Shown one piece after another: positions 17,846 to 26,227 of a DNA stretch of 64,000 nt. The notes under the pieces are model-generated. The model did no database searches and was not told the origin of the DNA. It worked only from the letters and a program-made list of their open reading frames with translations. The first letter of the stretch is position 1, and every line of letters starts with the position of its first letter. The position numbers were made by a program, and so were the translations under genes. Source of the DNA: Pedobacter ginsengisoli (GTDB lineage: Bacteria > Bacteroidota > Bacteroidia > Sphingobacteriales > Sphingobacteriaceae); assembly GCF_002736205.1 (NCBI RefSeq), contig NZ_CP024091.1, positions 5,143,555-5,207,554 of the forward strand. Reading direction: 5' to 3'.

Positions 17846-18094
17846 ATGGATATTCAAGCAGGACTAAAAGAGCTATCTAATCAACCGCTGACCCACCGGC
17901 TGCTGGCAGGCCTTTTGAAAAACTATAAACGACCAAATGATAAGATACTGTCTTTAAAAGCAGATGGTCTGATCGAACCGGTCAAAAAAGGACTTTATAT
18001 AGCAGGTAGATCCCTTGGTGTATATTTCGCGGAAAGTGGGGAAGAACCACTTTCCGCGAAAGAGGTGGCCACATATGGAATAATCCCCATTTAA
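17846..18094 (+). CDS. Truncated AbiEi-like winged-helix protein
   Basis: A protein of 82 residues from the ATG at 17846. The first 55 residues (LTHRLLAGLLKNYKRPNDK, LKADGLIEPVKKGLYIAG) match the N-terminal winged helix of AbiEi-type antitoxin/regulator proteins, normally about 200 residues long. The domain that should follow is absent, and after GRSL the frame runs into a perfect 15-bp inverted repeat and soon stops. I read it as a truncated gene. No AbiEii-type nucleotidyltransferase toxin lies beside it. A further in-frame ATG at 17810 is possible but adds nothing domain-like. Confidence 0.55.
   Translation: MDIQAGLKELSNQPLTHRLLAGLLKNYKRPNDKILSLKADGLIEPVKKGLYIAGRSLGVYFAESGEEPLSAKEVATYGIIPI
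18025..18061. repeat. Perfect 15-bp inverted repeat
   Basis: TTTCGCGGAAAGTGG at 18025-18039 and its exact complement CCACTTTCCGCGAAA at 18047-18061 enclose a 7-base loop. It lies where the AbiEi-like frame departs from its family, so it could be a solo insertion-sequence end. No T-run follows, so it is not a normal terminator. Confidence 0.7.
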
Positions 18095-18302
18095 CCAGCT
18101 TTTCTCTGAAAACACTTATTTTTCAGTAGTACAGTCAAGTCTTGTGGCCGCATTCCATTATGTGCCATTATAGGACAAAGTTGGTTAGAATTAGCACTTA
18201 TGTCTGTTTATTGATAAAGCAATTTTTATACCTTTACAACCAAGCAACATTATGCAGATCTTAATAATAACTATGCGGCAAATTTAGTTGCAACCGAAAC
18301 AA

Positions 18303-20573
18303 ATGAAATCTTTGCTGGAATTAAAAGCCTTGTTCCTCTTTTTGTTTTTTTGTATGACATTCAAAATGTCTTTTGCTCAGGGTCTTGCATTTAAAGGCGA
18401 GGGTGTTGGCATAGACAAACGAGGTTCATATGATGTTTTTGATAAGAAATCACTGGTTTTTGCCGAACGGTTCGAATTAAACTTCCAATTATCCTATCCA
18501 GATTACATACCCTTCGGGTATATCTTTTCGCTCGTTGATCAACCCACAAATCAGGCCTACAATCTGATCTATCTTACAAATGACCGCAAAGGCTATCTAA
18601 AATTTAATCTCGAAGGCAAAGAAAATCTGGCTACTTTCGAATTGGATCAAGAAAAACTTCTGAATAAGGATTGGTTTAATGTGTCAATATTCTTTTTATT
18701 ACAAGAAAAACGGATTGTAATTAAGATTGATGGTAAATCGCATTCAATTACAAAAACAGACTTAGCTGGTACGTTTATTCCATCTCTTGTCTTCGGTTTA
18801 AATAAAAATTCAGTTGATGTCCCAACCTATGCAATAAGGAATTTAACCGTCAAAGGAGGTAACAAGCATTATTTTTTTCCACTTAATGAAAGTAAGGGTT
18901 CATTTGTGCATAATGAGCAGGGTGAAATCATCGGAAAAGTTAATAATCCGGTTTGGATTATTAATAATGCATACTATTGGAAAAAGAGATTTGTTTTTAA
19001 ATCCAGAAAGGTTTCCGGTAGTAACTTCGACAAGCAACGGCAGAGTATGTTGTTTTTTGATAGTGATTCTATTACATATCTTAATCTCAGAAATTATACT
19101 ACCAGCAGTGCAAGATTTTATAATGTGTCTCCAGTTACCTCCAAGCTAGGGACAAACTTCTTCGACGCTGCCTCAGGGCATCTCTATTCTTATGAAGTAG
19201 TAGCACCATTTCAGGGTGCAGGTACGATAGCTATGTTTGACATGAACCAGAACCGCTGGGAAGCAATCAGTCAATCGACATTAGGCATGCAACTCCATCA
19301 TCATGCCGGATATTTTGACAAGAAAAGAAATAGATACCTAATCTTTGGAGGTTTTGGTAATCAGAAATATAATGGAGAAACATTTGCATTCGATTTGGAC
19401 AAAAAAATATGGGATACTTTGTCCTTAAAAGGAGATAGAATTTTACCGCGTTACTTTACCAGTTTAGCCTGTGACACAACTAAGGAATCATTATATGTCT
19501 TTGGCGGTGCAGGAAATGAATCGGGTGATCAGACCTTGGGCAGGAGATATTTTTACGATTTGTATCGAGTTGACCTGAGAAACCAAACAATCAGGAAAAT
19601 GTGGGATCTGTCGTGGGATAAAGGAAATATGGTTCCCACCCGTAACATGGTCATTGCAAATGACACCAGTTTGTATGCACTTTGTTATCCAGAATACATC
19701 GCTAGGTCGGCACTCAAATTGTATAAATTTTCGATCCGCAATGGTACTCATCAGATATTTGGTGACTCTATTCCAATTTTTTCAGATAAAATAGCAACAA
19801 ATGCCTGTCTGTATTACAATGCAACTTTAAAGGAATTTTATTGTACAGTTCAGGAATTTGAAGACAATGGTTTTTCTGTCACAACTTTATATAGCCTTTC
19901 TGCCCCACCCATTGAATATGCTGATTTGCTGATGTACAAGCCTCAACGGAGTTTATCCTTACAATGGATATTTATCTCTTTTGTTATTTTTTGCGCGGCT
20001 ATGTGTATTCTTTTTAGCCGGAAATACCTTAAGAAACACAGGGTTCAAAAGCCCTCTGTGGCAATTTTGAAGGCGCCAGAAAAACAAATGGATCGTGCAA
20101 ATGCAATATATCTCTTTGGTCAATTTATATTATATGACAGAAGAGGGAAGGACATCACTTATCTTTTGAGTAACAGGCTCAAGCAGACCTTTCTTCTCAT
20201 TCTTCAATATAGCTTTGGGGATGGAATAAGCTCAGCAGAGTTAAGTGAAAAAATTTGGCCTGGAAAAGAAGACCTCAATGTTAAAAATCTTAGGGGTGTT
20301 ACCTTAAATCAATTAAGAAAAGTACTTCAGGAATTAGATGGTATTGAACTGGTATTTGATAAAGGGAATTTTCGGATAAAAATGCAAGAGTCTTGCTACT
20401 GTGATCTAGCCGAGCTAAACCAACTAATGGCCGACCAAAAAGGAAATAAAAATACCCGTCAAATTCATCACATACTTCAACGGGGAGATTTTTTATTTGG
20501 CGTTGAATTTCCTGCAACAGACCTCTTTAAAGAATCAGTTAGAGCAAAATTAGCAGATAAGTTTTTTGAGTAA
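18303..20573 (+). CDS. Membrane-spanning Kelch-repeat regulator with winged-helix C-terminus
   Basis: A protein of 756 residues from the ATG at 18303; a TTG 15 bases upstream is less likely. The order is signal peptide (to about 26), a LamG/concanavalin-like region (about 30-205), Kelch-type repeats (about 265-545, with YLIFGGFGNQKYNG and LYVFGGAGNESG), one membrane helix (about 550-572), and a cytosolic domain with an OmpR/SARP-like winged helix (LSEKIWPGKED, NLRGVTLNQLRKVLQEL). The layout suggests a one-component membrane regulator that senses a periplasmic ligand and binds DNA directly. The GH29 fucosidase gene follows 180 bases later and is the obvious candidate target. The ligand is unknown. 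Confidence 0.78.
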   Translation: MKSLLELKALFLFLFFCMTFKMSFAQGLAFKGEGVGIDKRGSYDVFDKKSLVFAERFELNFQLSYPDYIPFGYIFSLVDQPTNQAYNLIYLTNDRKGYLKFNLEGKENLATFELDQEKLLNKDWFNVSIFFLLQEKRIVIKIDGKSHSITKTDLAGTFIPSLVFGLNKNSVDVPTYAIRNLTVKGGNKHYFFPLNESKGSFVHNEQGEIIGKVNNPVWIINNAYYWKKRFVFKSRKVSGSNFDKQRQSMLFFDSDSITYLNLRNYTTSSARFYNVSPVTSKLGTNFFDAASGHLYSYEVVAPFQGAGTIAMFDMNQNRWEAISQSTLGMQLHHHAGYFDKKRNRYLIFGGFGNQKYNGETFAFDLDKKIWDTLSLKGDRILPRYFTSLACDTTKESLYVFGGAGNESGDQTLGRRYFYDLYRVDLRNQTIRKMWDLSWDKGNMVPTRNMVIANDTSLYALCYPEYIARSALKLYKFSIRNGTHQIFGDSIPIFSDKIATNACLYYNATLKEFYCTVQEFEDNGFSVTTLYSLSAPPIEYADLLMYKPQRSLSLQWIFISFVIFCAAMCILFSRKYLKKHRVQKPSVAILKAPEKQMDRANAIYLFGQFILYDRRGKDITYLLSNRLKQTFLLILQYSFGDGISSAELSEKIWPGKEDLNVKNLRGVTLNQLRKVLQELDGIELVFDKGNFRIKMQESCYCDLAELNQLMADQKGNKNTRQIHHILQRGDFLFGVEFPATDLFKESVRAKLADKFFE

Positions 20574-20753
20574 CCAATGACATTTGATAACTCGATTAAT
20601 GAAATTTCCACTGCTATTAACCCTGGATTAACCCAATATTTGTTTTCTGTTCATTTACATTTGTTTAATAAATAGGGCGTCTTTTTAAAATTGGGGTATA
20701 ACCAGATATAGAAATCAGTACCTATTATAAGTATTAAATGAACCTGCATAAAG

Positions 20754-22280
20754 ATGAAAAAAAGTAAATTTATTATCACGTTAGTTTTTCTAACAATAGG
20801 TGCTGCTCGGGTCTGGGCACAGGCTCCGAAGCCTTATGGGCCTACACCAAGTGCACGACAAAAAGAATGGTATGATCGGGAGATTATTGCATTCTTCCAT
20901 TTTGGTATCAATACATTTGAAGATTATGTAAATGAAGGAGATGGTAAAGCAAGCACCGCGATATTTAATCCCACCTCATTAGACTGCAACCAATGGGCAC
21001 AAACAATGAAATTAGCTGGGATATCAACAGGAATATTAGTAGCAAAGCACGCAGATGGTTTCTGCAATTGGCCTAGTGCTTATACGGATTATTCAGTAAA
21101 GAATACTCCATGGCGTAATGGAAAAGGAGATTTGGTCAAAGAGTTTACCAATGCTTTTAATGCCACCGGTCTCAAATCAGCTTTATATTTAGGTCCGCAT
21201 GACAGGCATGAACATCTTTCCCCTCTTTACAGTATACCAAAGTATCAAAGTTATTATGCTAATCAGTTAAAAGAACTATTGACTAATTATGGCCCGATCT
21301 GGGAAACCTGGTGGGATGGTGCGGGAGCCGACGAACTAACAACTCCTGTTTATACGGAATGGGAAAAAATAGTGCGTTCATTGCAGCCAAACTGTGTGAT
21401 CTTCGGTACCAAAAACTCGTATCGCTTTGCTGATGTAAGATGGGTAGGAAATGAATCAGGTCTTGCCGGAGATCCTTGTTGGTCTACCATTGATTCTATA
21501 TCTATCAAAGATGAATCAGCTCATATTAAAGAACTGAATGAAGGCCAGGTAAATGGCAATGCTTATATTCCTGCTGAAACTGATGTATCAATCCGTCCCA
21601 GTTGGTTCTATCACCCGGAGGAAGATAAGGACGTAAAAACTCCACAGCAACTTTGGGATATCTATTGTAATTCTGTAGGTCATAACAGTGTTTTACTACT
21701 GAATTTTCCTCCGGATAGAAGGGGGTTAATTCATCCTATAGATTCTGCCAACGTCGTTCAATTGCGACATATAATTGATGAAACATTTGCAAACAACCTT
21801 TTAGCGGGTGCAAGTATAAAAGCAAAAAACGGAAGAGGCGGTATTTACAAAACGTCAAACTTAATTGATAAGGATCCAAATTCCTACTATGCAACAAAGG
21901 ATGAATCCTCAACCGATGAGATTATTTTTAAAATGAAATCGACTAACACTTTCGATTGTTTAATGATTCAGGAGGTTATTGAACTGGGCCATCGTATCAC
22001 CGAATGGACAGTTGAATACGCTGACGATGGAAAGAGCTGGAAAAGCATTCCGGGTGCCAGCAACAAACAAAGCATAGGTCATAAGTGGATTGTCAGGTTT
22101 CCTTCCATTACGGCCAAATATATCAGGTTGAGAATCACGAAGGGAAATGCATCTGCTGCTCTTCATACATTTGGAATTTTTAAGCAATCTTCAAAGCTGA
22201 AAAAACAGCAAGGTAAATACATAACAAGCCGGTGTAATTTGGATATTCATAATTATACCGGCTTTTTTGGTAGGATTTAG
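20754..22280 (+). CDS. GH29 alpha-L-fucosidase with F5/8-type C-terminal domain
   Basis: A secreted glycosidase of 508 residues with a signal peptide (1-22). The GH29 barrel is recognisable from EIIAFFHFGINTFEDYVN, GILVAKHADGFCNWPS and IWETWWDGAGADE, with Asp188 the probable nucleophile. A discoidin-like domain follows (about 345-480, ending ALHTFGIFK). It would release alpha-linked L-fucose in the periplasm. The last 25 residues look like an extension, because an intrinsic terminator lies inside this stretch (22226-22268). The upstream Kelch/winged-helix regulator probably controls it. Confidence 0.87.
   Translation: MKKSKFIITLVFLTIGAARVWAQAPKPYGPTPSARQKEWYDREIIAFFHFGINTFEDYVNEGDGKASTAIFNPTSLDCNQWAQTMKLAGISTGILVAKHADGFCNWPSAYTDYSVKNTPWRNGKGDLVKEFTNAFNATGLKSALYLGPHDRHEHLSPLYSIPKYQSYYANQLKELLTNYGPIWETWWDGAGADELTTPVYTEWEKIVRSLQPNCVIFGTKNSYRFADVRWVGNESGLAGDPCWSTIDSISIKDESAHIKELNEGQVNGNAYIPAETDVSIRPSWFYHPEEDKDVKTPQQLWDIYCNSVGHNSVLLLNFPPDRRGLIHPIDSANVVQLRHIIDETFANNLLAGASIKAKNGRGGIYKTSNLIDKDPNSYYATKDESSTDEIIFKMKSTNTFDCLMIQEVIELGHRITEWTVEYADDGKSWKSIPGASNKQSIGHKWIVRFPSITAKYIRLRITKGNASAALHTFGIFKQSSKLKKQQGKYITSRCNLDIHNYTGFFGRI
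22226..22268 (+). terminator. Intrinsic terminator overlapping the 3' end of the GH29 gene
   Basis: AAGCCGGTGTAATT (22226-22239) pairs with AATTATACCGGCTT (22251-22264) with one mismatch and is followed by T residues. It lies wholly inside the reading frame, whose stop is at 22278-22280. Confidence 0.7.
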
Positions 22281-22475
22281 TTCATTTGTCCAGCAAAAGC
22301 AGTTCTTCTTCAAAGTATCAAGATGAGTCTCTGCAAAATGCATTTTGACTACAGAACAACGACCGCAGTTATTGGTTTCATGATTTTGAATTTGCCAACT
22401 TTTGCATGAAGTGAATTCGATCTAAGTATAAAAAGAAACCTTAATTCCCCAAAAAAGGCAATTTTTGGCGGTTAT

Positions 22476-22505
22476 ATTCCCTAAATGTTGCTGTATTTGG
22501 GGAAT
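22476..22505. promoter_or_regulatory. Near-perfect palindrome before the DUF4143 ATPase gene
   Basis: ATTCCCTAAAT (22476-22486) and ATTTGGGGAAT (22495-22505) are inverted copies with one mismatch and an 8-base spacer, ending 12 bases before the ATG. A related TTCCCCAAAAA lies at about 22445. The position suggests an operator or a structured 5' leader. Confidence 0.5.
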
Positions 22506-22517
22506 AAAATTTAAATT

Positions 22518-23639
22518 ATGGTTAAAAGAGCCTTGCAAGAGACCTTAGAAAGTAAGGTTGATTCTAAAAAAGCCATTGTAATATTAGGCCCCAGACAGGT
22601 TGGTAAAACTACACTGATTACTAAAATAGCGGCTTCATTGAATGAGGATTATCTTTACATTAATGGGGATGACCCGGCTACACGGGCAGCATGGAACAAC
22701 CCAACCCAGGCGTTTATCAATAATTACATTGGCGGTTATAAAGTGATCGTATTTGATGAGGCGCAGCGTCTGGAAAACATAGGACTTAGCGTTAAGATGA
22801 TTATTGATGCCAAAAAAGACATACAGCCTTTTATATCCGGGTCTTCAGCATTGGAAATAGCCAGCAAAATCAACGAGCCGCTCACCGGTCGTAAATGGGA
22901 GTACCGGTTATATCCGCTATCCTGGAGAGAATTAAAGGACCAATATTCTTTCGCTAAAGTTCACCCAAAGTTGGAAGAATTTTTAATAACAGGAATGTAC
23001 CCAGATGTGATTAACAATCCTGAAAGTGCAATTGAGACATTAAATAACCTTGCGGGAAGTTATTTATATAAGGATATTTTAGAATCGGGTGGTATCCGCA
23101 GACCAGAAGCGTTATTAAAACTTTTACAGGCACTGGCGTGGAAGGTAGGTAATGAGGTTTCGTATAATGAACTTGCCGGGACTGTGGGTATAGACAAGGC
23201 CACGGTGAATAATTACATTGACTTGCTGGAAAAATCCTTTGTCATTTTTCGCTTAAATCCTCTTGCAAGAAATTTACGCAATGAAATCAGTACTTCACGC
23301 AAAATCTATTTTTACGACAACGGGATCAGAAATAGCATCATTAACAATTTTGCACCTATTGCACAGCGCAATGACATTGGTGCTCTATGGGAAAACTTTA
23401 TCATTAGTGAACGCAAAAAGAATCTAGCCTACACTGGTTTTTATGGCAACACCTACTTTTGGCGTACAGTAGATAAAGCCGAGATTGATTACATAGAGGA
23501 GCAGGACAATAAATTAAATATCTTTGAACTTAAATGGAATTCGAAAGTAAAAGTAAAGTTTCCCTCTTCGTTTATGGAAAAATACAAACCCGAAACCTCA
23601 TCTGTAATTAATAGCGATAATTACTGGGAATTTTTATAG
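22518..23639 (+). CDS. AAA-type ATPase with DUF4143 domain
   Basis: An ATPase of 373 residues. Walker A is GPRQVGKTTLI (residues 24-34) and Walker B is KVIVFDEAQRLE, followed by a sensor-like ISGSSALEIAS. The C-terminal half has the DUF4143 winged-helix and nuclease-like fold, with DKAEIDYIEE and FELKWNSKVKVKFP resembling a PD-(D/E)xK core (D, E-x-K). Such genes occur in many scattered copies in Bacteroidota and archaea; their cellular role is not established. It stands alone between the fucosidase and the mobile element. Confidence 0.85.
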   Translation: MVKRALQETLESKVDSKKAIVILGPRQVGKTTLITKIAASLNEDYLYINGDDPATRAAWNNPTQAFINNYIGGYKVIVFDEAQRLENIGLSVKMIIDAKKDIQPFISGSSALEIASKINEPLTGRKWEYRLYPLSWRELKDQYSFAKVHPKLEEFLITGMYPDVINNPESAIETLNNLAGSYLYKDILESGGIRRPEALLKLLQALAWKVGNEVSYNELAGTVGIDKATVNNYIDLLEKSFVIFRLNPLARNLRNEISTSRKIYFYDNGIRNSIINNFAPIAQRNDIGALWENFIISERKKNLAYTGFYGNTYFWRTVDKAEIDYIEEQDNKLNIFELKWNSKVKVKFPSSFMEKYKPETSSVINSDNYWEFL

Positions 23640-24005
23640 TCTGCGGCTTTTAAAAGAAGCTTATATATTCATGCTTAAATCGCACTATATGTTAAAAAAC
23701 TCCGTTCCCTGCCATTTTGTTGAAGGCTAATTTTGATCATTTCAGGTCGAAGGGAGAACAAACATTGGTTTGTTTTACCTCCTGCAAACTCCAGCTTTCC
23801 TTCAGAGTAACAGGGAAAGCTCAAAAACCTGGCATCTCTGATCTACCAGTCGTAATTACTCCTGATCCCCCCTTCAAGCAGACGAGCAGCTCAGCGCCGA
23901 ACTCGATATTGGAGAATTTCGGGTAGCATAGTAGATAAGTAGTGAAACCCAACGGGTGCTTAAAAAAATAATTTAACCGGATAGTTGGCTATTCTATAGA
24001 ACAAA
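23640..24005. other. Intergenic stretch without a recognisable gene
   Basis: There are 366 bases between the DUF4143 gene and the TPR remnant. One plus-strand frame stays open for 69 codons from 23717 but has no protein-like composition, and I cannot match either strand to a family. It may be decayed sequence left of the tRNA insertion hotspot. Confidence 0.4.
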
Positions 24006-24176
24006 TCATTGCGACCTGTTTAATTGCTCCAGCGCTTTTCTGGTACCATCATTTTTCGGGTTCAGATCGAACGATTTTTGATACATCGCTCTAGCTGCCA
24101 CAGTTTTTCCGGTTTTCAGGAGTACCTCGGCGTAGCTGTCGTTTAACTCGTAAACTAAGTCTGAATAGACTGACAT
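24006..24176 (-). pseudogene. C-terminal remnant of a TPR-containing protein
   Basis: The last 57 codons read VYELNDSYAEVLLKTGKT, then ARAMYQKSFDLNPKNDGTRK and end ALEQLNRSQ. This is the tetratricopeptide tail typical of Bacteroidota serine hydrolases and similar proteins. The frame runs upstream into the tRNA terminator and tRNA fragment without any more protein-like sequence, so the N-terminal part has been lost. The break lies 74 bases from the left attachment repeat. Confidence 0.6.
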
Positions 24177-24208
24177 TGAAATTGGAGCTGAAATGTGCCT
24201 TTTAAAGC

Positions 24209-24245
24209 AGAAAAGCTCAATTTCGTTGTGAAATTGAGCTTTTCT
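24209..24245 (-). terminator. Hairpin beside the left attachment repeat
   Basis: AGAAAAGCTCAATTTC and its exact complement GAAATTGAGCTTTTCT form a perfect 16-bp stem with a 5-base loop. It sits just beyond the 3' end of the duplicated tRNA-Phe fragment, so it was probably the original terminator of the tRNA gene before integration. Confidence 0.65.
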
Positions 24246-24249
24246 AAGT

Positions 24250-24312
24250 AGTGGTATGGGCCGGGATCGAACCGGCGACACATGGATTTTCAGTCCATTG
24301 CTCTACCGACTG
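24250..24312. repeat. Left attachment site: 63-bp tRNA-Phe 3' fragment
   Basis: These 63 bases are identical to 38223-38285 and in the same orientation. They cover tRNA-Phe from nucleotide 13 to the 3' end plus two bases. After 24312 the sequence departs from the tRNA, so the D-arm start and the 5' acceptor strand are missing and this copy cannot be a functional tRNA. The integrase gene begins 66 bases further in. Confidence 0.95.
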
Positions 24313-24354
24313 TACGGGCGTTTTACCGCAGTTTTTCATCAAACGAGATGGCTT

Positions 24355-24376
24355 TGCGCCAAGTAATGCGCCAAAA
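24355..24376. repeat. Arm-type repeat, left end
   Basis: Two copies of TGCGCCAA separated by four bases (TGCGCCAAGTAA then TGCGCCAAAA), ending two bases before the integrase start codon. The same arrangement with one base changed occurs near the right end at 38047-38067. Paired direct repeats at both ends are typical of integrase arm-binding sites, and this position would also allow autoregulation. Confidence 0.7.
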
Positions 24377-24378
24377 GC

Positions 24379-25509
24379 ATGTTTACTGAACCAAAGATCA
24401 TTTTAACAAAAGACCTATCACAAAGAGGGTATGTATCCTTTTATCTGAATGGCAAACGCTATCGGGAGTACAACGGCAAGAAACTAAATCAAGAGCTAAA
24501 CCCTAATTATTGTAAGACCTATACTGACAGGCAAAAGCACTTCAAAAAGCTTGCCTATGAGTTTACTAAAGCACTGGAAGCAGGCTGGAAGCCAACTAAC
24601 AAAGTTGAAATTGTAACTTCAAAACCATTGATAACCTTAAAGGTTGCGCTGGAAACAATCCTGCATAGCAAGCTATCATCTGACCTTAGCAAGTCTTATA
24701 AGACTGATCTGTCTAAAGTTGTTGACCAGTTCTTACAGTTCTTACCAGTGGAAAAACTAGATGCGGAAGCTACAAAAGTCACTCATCTTGATGTCGAGGC
24801 TTTCCTGTCACAATTTAGCTCTACAGCAACATATTATATGAATAAGCGAAGGGTTCTTAATGTATTCTTCTCTGACCTATATCGAACAAAGATTATAGCT
24901 GATAATCCAGTACAGACCTCTCAAAGAAGAAAGCAAAAGGCAATCCTTCATAAAATATATAATCAAGATCAATTGAAGGGTGTTTTAGCTTTTCTTAGCA
25001 TCCACTATCCCAACTTGCATCTATGTTGCCTACTTGCTTATGGTTGCTTTTTAAGACCCCATCAAGAGGCCAGATTGCTTTGTGCCAGACATATAAATGA
25101 GGATTGCAGTATGATCGTATTAGCGGGTAGTGAGAATAAAAGTAAACGAATAAGAGTCGTTAATGTCCCACCCTATGTGCAGACAATATTAAAAGCTCGT
25201 GTTGCAGAACTTGGTGATACCAATGATTACATCATGAGTAAATCCGCTAACCCCTTTAATGTTAGTTACCTCAACACGCAATGGTCAAGAGCTAAAAAGA
25301 AGATGATTGATGCTGGATTAATTGAAAAAGAACAGACCATCTACTCTTTTCGACATACTGCGGCAGTTAACGTTTACAAGAAAACTAAAGACCTTCACAT
25401 TCTTCAGCAGTTGCTACAACATTCCAATATGATTGTTACCCTTAACTATCTTCGGGGGCTAGGGGAGATTAATGATGAACGTTTGAGAGATGTATTACCT
25501 GAGCTTTAA
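24379..25509 (+). CDS. Tyrosine recombinase / integrase
   Basis: A site-specific recombinase of 376 residues. An N-terminal arm-binding region (about 1-75) and SAM-like core-binding domain (about 85-180) precede the catalytic domain. Catalytic residues are the Arg of CFLRPHQEA, the Arg-His of YSFRHTAAV, the His of LLQHSNMIV and the nucleophile Tyr357 in LNYLRGLGE. The Tyr in place of the first His of HxxR is common in Bacteroidota integrases. The gene points inwards from the left attachment site and should catalyse integration and excision at tRNA-Phe. Confidence 0.93.
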   Translation: MFTEPKIILTKDLSQRGYVSFYLNGKRYREYNGKKLNQELNPNYCKTYTDRQKHFKKLAYEFTKALEAGWKPTNKVEIVTSKPLITLKVALETILHSKLSSDLSKSYKTDLSKVVDQFLQFLPVEKLDAEATKVTHLDVEAFLSQFSSTATYYMNKRRVLNVFFSDLYRTKIIADNPVQTSQRRKQKAILHKIYNQDQLKGVLAFLSIHYPNLHLCCLLAYGCFLRPHQEARLLCARHINEDCSMIVLAGSENKSKRIRVVNVPPYVQTILKARVAELGDTNDYIMSKSANPFNVSYLNTQWSRAKKKMIDAGLIEKEQTIYSFRHTAAVNVYKKTKDLHILQQLLQHSNMIVTLNYLRGLGEINDERLRDVLPEL

Positions 25510-25520
25510 GCTTAGGTAAT

Positions 25521-25579
25521 ACTGCACAATTTGTAAACGAGTGGGTTATATAAATGATGCTGTTTAAATTTTGTGCAGT
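25521..25579. repeat. Inverted repeat downstream of the integrase
   Basis: ACTGCACAA (25521-25529) and TTGTGCAGT (25571-25579) are perfect complements, with an inner partial match TAAAC/GTTTA. There is no T-run. It lies 11 bases after the integrase stop and may terminate or regulate transcription. Confidence 0.5.
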
Positions 25580-25632
25580 AGATAATTTATTTTGATAAGG
25601 GAACTTCTTTAAACGTGTCGATTGGACAAGCT

Positions 25633-25640
25633 TACCTTTG
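25633..25640 (+). promoter_or_regulatory. -7 element before a possible 34-residue ORF
   Basis: TACCTTTG matches TAnnTTTG and lies five bases before an ATG at 25645. No -33 TTTG is seen at 19 bases. Confidence 0.35.
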
Positions 25641-25644
25641 TGGC

Positions 25645-25749
25645 ATGATTAATACACTCGCTATTATTATAGTCACTTTTGGTCTAATGCACGTTAAAGG
25701 TAGTTCTGGATATCGACTACAGAGTATCAGACTAAAATATTCTACTTAG
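25645..25749 (+). CDS. Possible small hydrophobic peptide
   Basis: A 34-codon frame starts MINTLAIIIVTFGLMHVKG, directly after a -7 promoter element, and ends 8 bases into the convergent gene. The hydrophobic N-terminus could be a small membrane peptide. It is too short to judge and no homologue is recognised. Confidence 0.25.
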   Translation: MINTLAIIIVTFGLMHVKGSSGYRLQSIRLKYST

Positions 25750-26227
25750 GCTTTTGGTTTAGAATCTGTAAGTACTCATCACCATGCTTCTCTCTCAATG
25801 CTTTAAATACTCCTTCTTTGGCTTCCGCATGATACTTGCTTATATTAACGGATGACGCTGAAGTCCCATGATTACAGAGGAGAAAGCCATCCAGATAAGA
25901 AACAGAGGCTTGGTTTCCTTTCAGAGTTTTTAGTTTGTAAGTACGCCCCTTACAATCTTGCCAAGTGGACTCTGACTGCCAAAAACGACCAACCTTAAAA
26001 TGAATATAATGAACTTTGTCAAGCCCCAGTGCACGGTTTATTTTTTCTGAGCGCTCGATATTATAACCAATCTTCCCTCCTGTACATGCGCCTACAATCG
26101 TGGTTATTGAGGTAACTATTGGGAACATAGTTAACCATTGGCTCTTCTTTACGTTCATGTTGAGATAACCAACCCCCGAGAGGAAACCTAATATTGCACC
26201 TATTATTGCTCCTGATATAGCATTCAT
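25742..26227 (-). CDS. Hypothetical protein with glycine-rich membrane N-terminus
   Basis: A protein of 161 residues. Two hydrophobic segments, AISGAIIGAILGFLSGVGYL and one around residues 33-52 with a GACTGGKIGY turn, resemble glycine-zipper membrane hairpins. A soluble region of about 105 residues follows, with aromatic and cysteine positions (HFKVGRFWQSESTWQDCKG) and no known motif. It is cargo of the mobile element and has no co-directional close neighbour. Function unknown. Confidence 0.6.
   Translation of the reverse strand: MNAISGAIIGAILGFLSGVGYLNMNVKKSQWLTMFPIVTSITTIVGACTGGKIGYNIERSEKINRALGLDKVHYIHFKVGRFWQSESTWQDCKGRTYKLKTLKGNQASVSYLDGFLLCNHGTSASSVNISKYHAEAKEGVFKALREKHGDEYLQILNQKPK

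Noticed and set aside
24250-24312. A second tRNA-Phe gene
   Set aside because: The anticodon and T-arms are present but the 5' acceptor strand and the start of the D-arm are missing, so it cannot fold as a tRNA.
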